DNA of 64,000 nt from Alnus glutinosa (lineage: Eukaryota; Streptophyta; Magnoliopsida; Fagales; Betulaceae): NCBI RefSeq assembly GCF_958979055.1, contig NC_084888.1, forward strand, positions 32,578,804 to 32,642,803. Direction: 5' to 3'. This document shows, piece after piece, positions 1 to 11,662 of the stretch; within the stretch, counting starts at the first letter, position 1; each line of letters begins with the position of its first letter. The notes under the pieces were generated by a model, which saw nothing but the letters and a program-made list of their open reading frames with translations, was not told the DNA's origin and did not search any database. The position numbers and the translations under genes were made by a program.

Positions 1-2461
1 GGTGGCTCAGTGCTTTGGAGCCATTAGCGGTGTTGGGCTAGTCAAGGCCTTCAATAAGGCTCACTACATTAAGTACGGTGGTGGTGCCAACACGCTCGCT
101 GATGGTTACAGCACAGGCGTTGGATTGGGCGCCGAGATCATCGGGACCTTCGTGCTTGTCTACACCGTCTTCTCTGCTACTGATCCCAAGAGGAATGCTA
201 GAGATTCCCATGTTCCGGTACGCACCTTAACATTTTCCTCCATTTAATTAATCTGCTTTTTAATTCTATTTAGGGTTATACCATCAATGACATGCTAATC
301 ATGTCATAAACACGTGGAAACTTTCATCATATATTTGGTTAATATACGAGGATTAGGATTTCTTCCAATTTTAAGGCTGCCAACCTTTTTTTTTTCCCTT
401 CTTTTTGATGTTTCTTATTTAGAAAGTATATATTTTAGTTTCTTCCCAAACAGAAACCCCTCAATTGAAGAGAAATAGAATGGATTTGTTGCAAACAATG
501 GTTTTCACAAAACAAATTAAGCCTTCCCGTTTTTTGAGCTATTTCACAAAGAGAGAACGTGACCCTCTATGTTGAACTTGCTTCATTGGTGGACTAGGAT
601 AAGGACATGGCACAGCCAATTCGGGCAGCAGCCCTCATAGTGAAAGGAAGGACACAAATTCCTGTCCAAAGAGGAGGGAACGAGGATAACAATATGAATT
701 CACAATTATAAAAAGATCCTCATCCAGATGGGGCTTCGGTGCCTGCCCGGAAACAAGTTGGCATCGAGCCCCTTTTCTTCGTGGTACTGCCTAGATTGGC
801 TGATGACAGAATGGTAGTTGGTTGACGGGTCAGGTTCGGGTTGACCTGCTTGACAATATACTTGTTTAATTGCCAACCCGACACAACCAGCTTAATAAAC
901 AGGTTACAAACGGGTTTCACCTGTTTAGACCTAAAAGCAAACCGTTAAACAGCACTTACAATGGACTCTACATATTTAATTTTTCTCTACATTTTTTAAC
1001 AAAAGCCATAAAAATGTCCAATAACGTACTCTTTAGCAAATGTTTAACATTTGCTAAGATTTTCTATTTGTTAGATTTTCTTTTTAGATTTAAAGAGCCA
1101 ATGTTATAATTTTTTTAATAATACCTTTTGTAAACCGTGCAAATGTTTTTCATTTTTCTAATAAATAAAAATTTCTCTATGTTCTTATGAATGATTAAAA
1201 AATAGTATTTATTTAAATTAAAGAAACATTAGAGAGTATGTTGTTTGATGGTTTAAAAAAGTGACTATTTGAAACCCTTAAAATAGATTTGAGAGTTAAA
1301 TTTAGAGAAATTGTGAAGAAGTCATTATAAATGTTCTAACCTGTTTGACCTAACCCAAGCGACCAAATTGATCTGTTTCGACCCAATCGTGATCTGTTTG
1401 ACCCGTTTTAACTTTTATTTATCTTATGAAATATATATAATTTTGTAAGCAGGTTAAACGGGTCGACCCGTTTATAACTTGAATTCATTTATGCCAAATT
1501 CTAACCCGATTAGTGGATCATATAAAAAAATTGATAGATCTCTAATGGTAGCCAAGCAAATCGCAGCCGATCCTGATTTTGCGTTAAAATCTTTTCTTTT
1601 TATTTATTTTCTGGTGGGAAAATTGAGTACTTGATTTCCTTGGATATTATTATTATTACTATTATTATGAGGAGGAGGAGGAGGTAATGTTAGGAAGCAA
1701 CGCGACATGTGGTGGCTAAGGTGGGTCCCGTGGAGTAGCACACGCATATGCAAGGGTCACCTAATTTTGTTTCCTTCCAAAAAGTGATTCTCCTTGTTGA
1801 GCCTCACATCAAACTGTGGTTCCTCCCTTGTGTATCCAAAATGAATGGCTCATAAAAAAATAAAAAGAAAAAATATCTCTTGTTTTATTTTGCTTCACGG
1901 GTGTAGTTTTGGGCACATTTAGACTGTTTGGGTCTAATTGGAGTTGTTTAAATCTGCTTTTGGGCCCCTCAAATTTCATATCTTGTGCAAAAAATCTGAA
2001 ATTGATTTCTTGTAATTGGGCTGTCTGATAATAGTTCTTAACTACAAATGCTCTCTTATCATGTGTCGTTTTTTTCCGTGACGTTGTGTACTTGTCTTGA
2101 ACTTAAGGTTTTGGCACCACTCCCGATTGGATTTGCGGTCTTCATGGTTCACTTGGCCACGATTCCGATCACCGGCACCGGCATCAACCCCGCTAGGAGT
2201 CTCGGAGCCGCCGTTATCTACGACAAGGGCGAAGCCTGGGATGACCAAGTTAGTATACCTTTCTTTCCTCTTCACTGTTAATAAGTAGCATATTTATCAT
2301 CATATTGTGTCTTACACTCTGTCACTTTTGTTTTTTTCCAGTGGCTCTTCTGGGTTGGACCATTCGCTGGTGCAGCCATTGCAGCTTTCTACCACCAATT
2401 CATCTTGAGAGCAGGTGCTGCCAAAGCTCTTGGGTCGTTCAGGAGCCACCAAATTGTTTGA
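1..2461 (+). CDS. PIP2: PIP2-type plasma membrane aquaporin, 3' part (5' end outside window)
   Basis: Water channel of the plasma membrane, PIP2 subgroup. Three coding blocks are visible: 2-217 (window opens inside an exon), 2108-2248 and 2342-2461, joined by GT..AG introns of 1890 and 93 bp. The middle block is exactly 141 bp (47 codons), the size usual for this exon in PIP genes. It encodes [20 protein letters not shown], the second NPA motif as NPARS, and the ar/R-filter His and Arg. The first block carries loop D with RDSHVP, whose His is the conserved cytosolic pH-gating residue of PIPs. The tail ends [11 protein letters not shown] with the two Ser positions phosphorylated in PIP2s; PIP1 tails differ. 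The first NPA motif and N-terminus lie upstream. The first intron is long and contains transposon-like sequence. No break in the reading frame is seen, so the gene is probably functional. Confidence 0.95.
790..1510. mobile_element. Degenerate element with GGGTTGACCCG-type repeats in the PIP2 intron
   Basis: Inside the long PIP2 intron, the left part (about 820-960) has repeated ACGGGTCAGG, GGGTTGACCTG and AACGGGTTTCACC words. The right part (about 1340-1510) has related words in the opposite sense (GACCCGTTTTAAC, GGGTCGACCCGTTT, TAACCCGATTAG). This looks like a decayed terminal-inverted-repeat element of a kind common in plant introns. Ends and target duplication could not be fixed, so family and borders are guesses. 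Confidence 0.4.
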
Positions 2462-2674
2462 TTAGAAGAAGGAAGAAGGATTTGATAGTTGAGGATCATG
2501 AAATTGTGTAGATGAATGTCTCTTTGAGAAAAGGGTGCTTTTTCTGTCCCACTTTGTCCTTCTACCCACTTGCCTTTCAATTTACTTCCATGTTGTCTTT
2601 TTCCCACTACCTTCGGTTCTTCTTTGTACTCCTTATGCTTTTAAGTAACTTTTTGAACTGTAGATCAATTTTTG

Positions 2675-2695
2675 CTCTCTCTCTCTCTCTCTCTC
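2675..2695 (+). repeat. (CT)n microsatellite in PIP2 3'UTR
   Basis: About ten CT units lie roughly 210 bp after the PIP2 stop codon, in the likely 3'UTR. Length polymorphism is likely. Confidence 0.85.
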
Positions 2696-2769
2696 AATGT
2701 CTCAATTCAGTGAATTTGGTGCTAGGGAGACACGTCCTCTTAGGTATGAGATGAAATCAAATCTTGAGT

Positions 2770-3835
2770 ATGAGATGAATTATTTCCATTTTAATGGAAA
2801 GTCTCGCAATAGGAACAATTGAAAGTAAAATTTAGTTAATGGGTTGGTAATGATTAAGTTAGAATGAAGCTTATAAGAAGTGTACCAATTAAAGCCCAAA
2901 AGGGTTGATTGTTGGTTCATTTTGAGAGTATTGCAAAAGAGAAATGATATTTAGCGAATTTCTAGCATTTTCAGCTGAGGTGACATACTCGATCTACTTC
3001 GATTTTTTTTTTCTTCATTTTTAAATGGGTTCGTAAGTTTTTTATTTGCTTTTAAAATATTTAAATGTGCTAAGATTGACGCACATTTTGTAGTTGAATG
3101 GACCGCTTCCCACTGTATGTTCGGAAGCATTCCCATTTTCTACTATTAAGTTATAGAGTGGTAAAAATTATTTGTTGTAATTTTATATTTTTTCCCTTTT
3201 CCTATGTTTGAATAGAAAAAGAAAAAAAAAATAGTGTTTTTCATTTGCTATTTCTTTGAGTTTATTTCTCCCGTGGAAAGTGACACAAAAGGGTGAGGGT
3301 TGGTGACTTTGTGGCATGTTTGGTTGTTTCATATTTGAAAATCTAATTATAATTTATTGTGCGAATTTCGATGCAAAATAACATTGAAAAAGATGTTTTG
3401 ATAGTTTGACTTCTTAAGACAACATTAGAAAAAGTTGAATAAAAATCAATTTATTTTTAAAAAATTATGAATATCAATAAAAATTTGTTTTTGAAAAATA
3501 ATGCATCCAAACATCCCATAAAGGCGTGACCAAGTTGTCAAATGAAATGTCAGTTGTGTGGGCTGCGGGTCTGCTGAGATTGGTTGGTTGACCCGATTAT
3601 GACACCAAGGCAAGGCCTAGTTTGAGATGCTAAATGGGCTGAGCGCCGCAGAAAGAAGATGATGAAAAGCCATTCAGTGTCCACACTAGGCCCAAGAAAG
3701 CCACATTATCTGAGCAACTTCTCTTTTACCCAAACCTTTCTTTCTTTCTTTCTTTTTTATAGCTCTATTTCTCTTGACAAATTTCGGTCTCTCTTTCTTT
3801 CTCTTATTTTTCTTCTTCTTCTTCTTCTCTTTTTC

Positions 3836-3897
<62 letters not shown>

Positions 3898-6530
3898 TTA
3901 TTTTAATAAAGCCTTTATAAATTAAAAAATAAGAAAAAAAGTCCTTATGATTGGTCAACCATCCCTTCTAGTATGGGGATGATTGACCACCCCATGAATC
4001 TTTTAAGGTGATTTGACAATTTTTAGAGGTCGATTCTAATGATGGTTAAACAAACCTTGTAGCTTTTAGGGGTGGTTTGACCTCCTGAGATGCCGGTTCT
4101 TGCAACCCCTTGGACCCTTGGGATCAAGTGGCCAAGTCAACCCTAAAACCGGCTTTTGAACGTGGGTGACTAAACCATTCCCCAAAGGCCCATATGGGTG
4201 ATCGACAACTCCAATTTTTTTTTCTTCCTATTTTCTTTATTTTTATTTTAAATTTTTATAATTTTTTATTTGAGGATGAAATTATAATTTCATAAAATCT
4301 CTATTAAAAAATGACCTAAATTTGTACAGGGAGATCATTCTGACATAGATGCATGCCACAAGATTTATACAATAAGTTTGAAATTTCATGAATTTATTTG
4401 ATACAGGATCAAACTTAAGAATCTATTTTTCACATATATTTTTTGCATGTGGGAGAAGTAATACTATTTTTTTTTAAAAAAAAAAAAAAAAAACAAAAAA
4501 CTATAGTACCTATGTTGTACGTAGTTTTTTTTTTTATGTCTTGATTAATTTTACTTTCCATTTCTCATGAAAAATTTGGAAACACGTCCACACTCTAAAA
4601 TGCATACTCCTTGACGTAACACTCAAAATTACCACTAGATTTAGGAGAATCACTATTAAATTTTGAATCTAATACTTGCCTAATTTCCGTCGGTAATTTA
4701 AGATATTCCACAAGCTTCTTAGATAGGAAATTCTTGCTACTATCATTATCCACAATTGATTTCCATACCTTTTTAGTATCACGTTAAAAAATATATTTTT
4801 AAGAATATGAAAGAGAATGAGTAGGTGCTGTACTCGTTATTAGCTAAAGAGAGATTGCTTGACTTAAAGCAGTTGAGGTGCATGCAATGGTTCTCCAAAT
4901 TGCTCTCACTTCTTTTTGTTAGAATACCCCATATCTTTTATATATAAAAAAGTGAAAATAATTAAAAAAAAAAAATGCCTTGGACTGACCTCTATGGTCA
5001 GTCGTGGACTTGGACCCACACTGTGGATCACCAGAATTTTCATTTTTCTTTTGAATTTTCACTTTCCTTTTTCTTTTTTTTTTTTCAAGAAAAAAAAGGG
5101 GCGATGGCGGGGGCATTTTGGATATTTTAACAAACAAAAAAAATAGTGAAATTAAAAAGAGCTGAAACATGGGATACCGACATCGTAAAATTTAAACTTC
5201 GAAGTTATGATTGTGAAACTATTTATACTTCAACGAATGTAAGTGAAGTTCTCTTTTTCATTTTATATTTAAAAAAGTGTTCTGTTATGATAAAGATGAA
5301 AACTGTTTTTTATTTTTATTTTAATTTTTAATTTTTAAAAATTAGTACAAAAGGAAATTGGTGTGAAGATGGTAGGTAGCAAATTAACGAGAGGAATGGA
5401 GCCTTGAAAGGAGACAACTTATGAAAGCTTACTTAACGTATAAACCAACTAATTGCTTTTATTATGGCAATGATCGAGGCACCCGCAATTTGTAGGTTAG
5501 TTAGGTAGTCCATCCATTTACCCTACCAATTAAAGCACTTTAAAGTTTAAACCATCTTCTCAAACTTCCAAAATCAATTTTATTTAACCGCCCAACGTCT
5601 TCTCATCACATGGCCTTGTTTTTTTTCTTTTTCTTTTTTGTTTGAACTTAATTCTTAGCATTCCCATTTGGCTAGCTAGTAGCTAGCCTTGTCGTGATGC
5701 AATTTTAGTTGAAGTACAAATTTAGTTGAAAATATAATTGTATCTGGCCAGTTATTTTAGCCTAAAATTGGCAGTGCTTACCACCAAATATAATAATAAT
5801 AATAAAAAAAAATGACTCTTGATAAGACGTTCATATAAAGTATTTTTAATGCTACATACCATACGAACATTCCAGAAAACTAATGCAAAGCAAAGTTTAG
5901 TAGTTATTGGATATATCTACGTACATAAGGAATGATCAAAGAGCCACTAAACCTTGACTCAACAACTTTACGAGATATTTGTGTAATATATAACATTACT
6001 TTTTAAAAAAGAAAGAATGTGTAAATAAAACAGTGAAAGTTGATATATAACTAAAATAAATAATGTTATGCATCATCCCATTATCTTTGGACACATATTT
6101 CCTCCAAACTAAGTTGGAGGAATGTCTAACTTTGTCTATAGTAGTAAAAAAATATGTACTTTTCACATGCTCGAGAAATACATGCCATTTTTATAGACTG
6201 AGTTTAAGGAAATTTCTCCTCCAACCTAATTTAGAGAAAAATTTTGTCCCATCCCAAAGCTTATGTGACGTGGTCTTCCGAATTCTATAAAATTTGGTGC
6301 ATGTGAATTAGAAAGCAACATAGTTAAAATAGAGAAAAAAATAATAATAATAAATTGTTAAGCCAAACGTACACGCTACTGATGCGAGGCCATCACATAA
6401 TGGCTTCGTAGAAAGCAAAATAAAGGGATAATTTATTAATTTTTCCCATTGGTAGGTTTTTTTATGTAGGTTATTAATTTTTCCCATTGAGATAAGAAAG
6501 GACAGTCCCATTCATCATTTTGTCTTATAT
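2770..6530. other. Intergenic, AT-rich, no gene recognised
   Basis: No exon with recognisable protein similarity on either strand. Contents: a likely MITE at 3312-3522; a pyrimidine tract at 3735-3885; a block at about 3955-4215 with repeated GATTGACCACCCC and GGTGGTTTGACC words like those near 63.5-63.75 kb; homopolymer tracts at 4470-4500 and 5075-5095; and at about 6100-6250 a small inverted-repeat patch (TTTCCTCCAAACT and its complement). The short open frames here are mostly low-complexity Lys/Phe-rich shadows of A/T tracts. Confidence 0.6.
3312..3522. mobile_element. MITE-like element with GCATGTTTGGTTG ends
   Basis: The left end reads GGCATGTTTGGTTGTTTCAT. The right end, complemented, reads TTATGGGATGTTTGGATGCA. 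These are imperfect terminal inverted repeats about 210 bp apart with an AT-rich core, resembling hAT-type MITEs. No clear target duplication was identified. Confidence 0.4.
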
Positions 6531-6894
6531 CCTATATATATATATATATATAGGCATGTTGAAGTAGCTTCCCCAGGTTTAACAAGAAAATTAGTCAAAG
6601 CAAAAGCAGAGTTCGAAGAAATCAAATTGTTATTAGGTAAGAGATCAAGGGGAAGATCGAATGGCACCTATCACTACCCTTTTCTTCTTCCTTCTCTCTT
6701 CAGTTCGTTTTCTTTTGAATCCTCAGCCATCGCCAATTTACAGGCCGTTCACTTCTGCTGCGGGCACTCCCTTGCCGTTTCCGTCACTGGGTTTTGGTCT
6801 TTTGCACATGCACCCAGATGTTCTCGCCATTCTGTAATGTGCCAACATCGCTTATGCTTTGAATCCCTCCTTCCATGTGTACTCTGCAATTGTA

Positions 6895-6904
<10 letters not shown>

Positions 6905-6931
<27 letters not shown>
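6905..6931 (+). repeat. (TA)n microsatellite
   Basis: About 13 TA units, upstream of the small Cys-rich gene. Confidence 0.85.
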
Positions 6932-6933
<2 letters not shown>

Positions 6934-7067
6934 TATCTTATTTTGGGATTTGGAGAATCGGATTCTTGTATAAGCTTGCATCTGTTTCATGGAAAATAGT
7001 AGGAAAATTATCTTTTAGTTTAAAATGTTTTTCTTTTGTTTGTTTTATTTGGTCAGTATAAAAAAAA

Positions 7068-7174
<107 letters not shown>

Positions 7175-7479
7175 TTGTGGCAGCTGAAAACCAATCAGAA
7201 GCCATTCAAAATTATTGAACAATAATGTCAATTATCATCACCAACAATTCAGAAAAACAACTGTTGAAATATTATATTACGGCGTCATAGTGTTGCAAAG
7301 ACTGCAATCGTCGTAATAAAATAAAGCATGTCGAATGTTTTGTTACAATATGTGTCTATTGAGTCGGCGATGGATGTTTTAACATCTGACACGGTCGACG
7401 TAACAAAGTAAAAAAGATTTTTTCTTCTTCTACTTTACCGACTTTACGATCCCTCTTCGGCTAATTACTTCATAGAGTA

Positions 7480-7480
<1 letters not shown>

Positions 7481-7514
<34 letters not shown>
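7481..7514 (+). repeat. (GC)n-(GA)n compound microsatellite abutting a start codon
   Basis: A CGCGCGCGCG run passes directly into about eleven GA units, and the ATG of the small Cys-rich gene follows at 7515 with no gap. GA-rich 5' leaders are common in plants and can bind BBR/BPC-type factors. The direct abutment means the tract is probably 5'UTR. Confidence 0.85.
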
Positions 7515-10083
7515 ATGCATCTATGGCCATCGATGAGGATCAGGGACTCATTCAAGCTTGGTTACCTGAGAAATCTCGAGTGGAATCTCAATAGAATGAA
7601 AAGCGAAAAGCACGAGCCTTCAACCAATCAGACACTGTTGGGTAATAAAGAACCGGTTGCCAATGAAAGAGACTCTTCGACACCCAATTCAGAGAATCGT
7701 GGTGGGGCACTTGCGGTTTTCAGGGAGATTATGATGCTTCTCTCGTGTTGTTATTGCTGTTTCTGCTGCGGAGGTAACTTAATCTCGCCATCCCTTTTCC
7801 GTTTCCTTGTGTTTCGTGTTAATTTGTGCGCTGGTTTGAGGTTTTTTCGTGTGGGTTTTGATTTTATGCGGTCGTTGATTAGTGGGTACTCTTCATCCTT
7901 TTGAGATGGGTATTCTGAATTGGTTAATCATCTTGTTGGGAATATTGAGCTTTGTATAATACTAACTGTTAGTCCTTTCCTAAAGGTTATTGTAAGATCA
8001 CGTGATCTAGGGAAGGGTTGAGAACAAGAAGGAGTGACCCATAGAATTAAGGTGGTCCGGCCCACACGTTAGATGTCTTTTCTAACTTAACAACAATAAA
8101 TTTAATTTACACAAACCATCTTGTAAAGAGATACAGAGTGCTTGTAACTCTTTTCTCAATAGTTAAAGACTTTTTCTTTTCCTTTCGAATTGTAACTTGG
8201 TGGAAAAAATGAGCTTGATATGATGAGCCTTTGTTGAGCATGGTTGCTTGAAGCTGAATGAAGGGTTTTGTAAATTAATATTGGCTGTAATCATTGAAAT
8301 CAAAATTGACAGCGCAAGGATGCTAAAAAATTGTTGTGGAATCAACCTTTTCCAGTTTACCTTAGAAGTATTTATGAATGACAAGTGGTATAGAACCGCT
8401 TGCCAGACAGAAGAATTGGCTCAGAAATGAATATCATGGTAGAAGAGTTAATTGCCTCCAGAGCTTGAAAAGAAGCGGATGGAAATTTAAACTTCTAAAG
8501 CCCTTGAGTTGGTGTAGTATATCATCTGTGCAGCATCGTGTCTTTCCAGAGTAAATTTCTGTCAGTGTTGTGATTTTCCAGATAATTATCCAGTTTCCCA
8601 ATGCCGTGGATAGGATAGGAATTCAAGACAAACAAGGTTTTGTTTATTATTAATGTAGTTATTTATGAACAAACATATTATTGTTGATGCTAATGAGCAA
8701 CCCCCCCCTCTTTTTTTTGTGTTCTTTCTTTGGAATTAGACGTGAGGATATTATTGACTATCTTGTTCTTTCTGTCTCTCTGTAAATTGTTTCATAGTTT
8801 GGTGATATTATATGTTGAGGAATACCCCAATAGCTTGAATGGATTGGTAGTGAATCCTTACCTCTTAACAAAACTAATTTGAGTTGGCTTGAGCTTAATG
8901 AGCCCATGTTTTAACTGTTTAATGTTACCAGTGGAAGCAACAGTCAAAATGTTGGCCATCTTTCTCTGTCTTATTGCATTGACTTTTGCTGTTTATATGG
9001 TGGATAATTTTGATTCGTTGGAGATTCATGGATTTCCTGGAACTGGTTTAGTGTCATCAGATTTGGATTACTTCCAGTTTTCCAAACTGATTATGTTATT
9101 AACACAGTAGTTTCCCGTCTGGAGAAAGAATCTATGTATCTCTTTCAATTTTTTGGTACATAATCTGAAGCCATCCAATTTGATTTTAAGGGCTTATAAA
9201 ATCAAGTATCTACCAGGGAAGGTAGGATCAATCAACCAGTACGAGTTCGAAACACGTCCAGATTACAAGAGCCAGCCACTCGCATTAGACATTATAGATA
9301 CACAAGAAGCTAGTGCAGTAAAATCCCACCAAACTACGTTACTACCATATTAGTTCAAGCCAATATAGAGAATAGAGATGCAGACATCTTCCCATGTCCA
9401 AATCACAACCTTTTGAACAAACAGAAAGAAAATTAACTAAAGTGAACTCGTTGGGATCCATCCCCAATTTTCTCATCCCTTGTCGTCAACAGCGCAGAAA
9501 GTTAGGCCATGGAGGACGATCTGGACATGGAGTAGCTTGAGTTCTCTCATGGTCCTGGATGAGCATCTCTCTGAGGTGGTGGAGGTTTTGGTGAGTGGGG
9601 GACTTGAAAATTGTGGGTCAAAGTGGTGAATAGAGAGAGAGTGAAAATGGAAGAGAAAGTGCTGTTAGCATAAAAATAGAAGGACTTGGTCGTTTGTTCT
9701 AAAATTCCAAACGCTCAATGACCGTTGTAATTAAGCTGAATCCAGTGTCATCAAGCTTTTCGCAATTGCTTTTTCATTTAGTTTTCCCTTTTCTTTTTTA
9801 TATAAATATTTGATTTGATGCCAACTGTTCTTCTGTTATTTGTTACCAGTTTTCTTTCAGATTATGCAACTATAAATTTGTATTTCTTTGCATGTTTGAA
9901 ATTTAGCATTGAGCATCTTCATGATGATTTAATGATGTTCTTTTAAAGGCAAAAGAAAATCGAATTTGAATGATTTGAAAATGGCATATATTGATAGCAG
10001 GTGGGTTATTTTAGTAAGAAGAAATTAGTAATTTTATGAGAGTTTTTCCTCTTTCAGCTTGTATTGATGAAGATGAGAAGTGA
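7515..10083 (+). CDS. Small Cys-rich conserved plant protein of unknown function (94 aa, two exons)
   Basis: Exon 1 is 7515-7773 and exon 2 is 10058-10083, with a 2284-bp intron. The donor GAG|GTAACT and the acceptor CCTCTTTCAG|CTTG are both good, and the split codon rebuilds Ala. The spliced product is 94 aa. It has a basic N-terminus with MHLWPSMRIRDSFKLGYL, a hydrophilic middle with LLGNKEPV, and a C-terminus with a hydrophobic, Cys-dense segment (MMLLSCCYCCFCCGAC) ending in the acidic tail IDEDEK. The Cys cluster suggests palmitoylation or metal binding with membrane association; that is inference. I recognise the general pattern from uncharacterised plant proteins but cannot name a family. 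The tiny second exon supplies only the last eight residues and is easily missed. The start codon sits directly after a GA microsatellite; a later in-frame Met (MRIRD) is a possible alternative. Confidence 0.72.
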
Positions 10084-10890
10084 AGCAGTATGTATATGGC
10101 AGCGCATTTGGTTGTTCAATCTATCCCGGAAATAACAGATTGTATAAATTGGAAATTAGCAAATCGTCTTCTGTGCAGGTTTAAGGTTTGTTACAGGCAT
10201 GTTGATTATAAACAGGATTTTTTTTTTTTTTTTTTTTTAAGCCAAAACCATGGAATTCTGTTCCGTTTCTGTTCTTTTTTAGTTTAGTTTATTTGATTTG
10301 ATTTTTTAAATTTTTGCTTAGAGAAAGATAAATGTAGATGTATATTGTTTCGTATATAGTTATAACATACAATATACTTATATAATTTATAACATATATG
10401 ATATATTAATGAAAAATTTGCTTAATAAATTAGTTTTATATATATATATATATATATAAAATCTGGTTTCTAGCCTTCCTCAAATAATAAAATGGAGCAA
10501 TGTCTTTTATGAAGTTTCCGTTTAAGCATCTATTTGGAATTGTGATTTCAAAATAACGATTTTAAAACATGCGATTTTATATACGCAATTGAATATTTGG
10601 TAAAATTGAAGTTTGACCTTTTAAAATAATATATGTTTAGAAATGCATCATTTTACTTGAAACTTGAAAATAAACATTTTTTATTTTTAAGAAGTAGACC
10701 CACAAACAACACGATATCTACAATTTGATTTTAAAATTACATTTTTAATCAGTAAAATCACCAAAAACGCTTCGATAATGTTTTTGGTTAGTTTACTGTT
10801 TATATCAAGTTTACATCAAAATACATTAAGTGTGAAGTTAATGCATTGAAAGACTTATATGTATAGAAGTCACACATATGGGTTTCAAAC
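10084..10890. other. Intergenic, with a MITE-like block
   Basis: No gene seen. About 10525-10785 contains GGAATTGTGATTTC, GCGATTTTA and a closing CACCAAAAACGCTTCG, a decayed member of the GCGTTTGG...GCGATTT element group also present at 13.8 and 20.7 kb. A short (TA)n tract lies at about 10438-10460. Confidence 0.5.
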
Positions 10891-10897
10891 ACAGACC

Positions 10898-11169
10898 GTT
10901 TTGATGTTACAAAAAAATCATTATCCTTTTGTGAATGCCAACGTGAGATGAAAGGATATAACATGAAGGAAAAAGATTTTTGCACAGCACATAAACAACA
11001 CAAGACACATAAGGTGGAATTCATGTGGTTCAAAGCGTCTTGATGTTGTAAAAAAATCATTATCCTTTTGTGAATGCCAACGTGAGATGAAAGGATATAA
11101 CATGAAGGGAAAAGATTTTTGCACAGTACATACACAACACAAGACACATATGGTAGAATCCATGTGGTG
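10898..11169 (+). repeat. 139-bp tandem duplication
   Basis: Two adjacent direct copies with period 139 bp (anchor TTGATGTTAC at 10901 and TTGATGTTGT at 11040) differ at only a few bases, which implies a recent origin. A third, diverged relative of the unit's end (GGGATTCATGTGG) follows at about 11203, with a partly inverted segment (TGCACAACA and its complement) to about 11266. The peptides predicted across it are repetitive artefacts. Confidence 0.85.
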
Positions 11170-11662
11170 TGACACATGCACAACATAAAACACATGGGGG
11201 CGGGATTCATGTGGTGGCACAAGAATCTCACCCCATGTATCTTATGTGGTACATGTGTTGTGCAACCTTATTGTGCATCAATCACAACCCTAACACGAAT
11301 GTATAACTTTTTTTTTTTTTTGGTATTTTGTGGTAAGCGGAAACGCAAACCCCCCTCAGGAATCATGATAAAAGCAAGGGCAGGGTTAGGTCGGAGTGCC
11401 AACAAGCTCCTGCTGCCTTCATTAAAACAACTTCAATGCCTTGTAAATTTATGGTGGCATTTATAGTAGTTTGTATTATTGTATACCACGAAAACGACAT
11501 CGTGTCTCTTCTACGGGATAGAGATAATAAGATATTAAATGATACAGATATACGGTCTAGATCAGTCCATGAAAACAAAGCACGGGGTGGATAACCGTCA
11601 CCTCCAAGGGGAGCAATTAAGTAGTTCGACGCTCTAACAGTGAACCCCAATACCGAGTGAGA

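Noticed and set aside
3659..3958. Phe/Ser-rich (+) and Lys/Glu-rich (-) ORFs
   Set aside because: Translations of a pyrimidine tract; no start context, splice sites or family.
6661..6837. 58-codon ORF with a signal-peptide-like start (MAPITTLFFFLLSS)
   Set aside because: Preceded by a TATA-like (TA)n tract, but there is no recognisable family, splice partner or repeat of the pattern; too short to support as a gene.
8239..8261. Alternative last exon for the small Cys-rich gene (tail A-W-L-L-E-A-E)
   Set aside because: It fits the phase, but the acceptor is poor. The site at 10058 has a strong pyrimidine tract and gives an ACIDEDEK tail that fits the Cys-rich end better.
10800..11231. 143-codon minus-strand ORF with repeated peptide units
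   Set aside because: Arises from the 139-bp tandem duplication; the repeat shifts frame between copies and no family matches.
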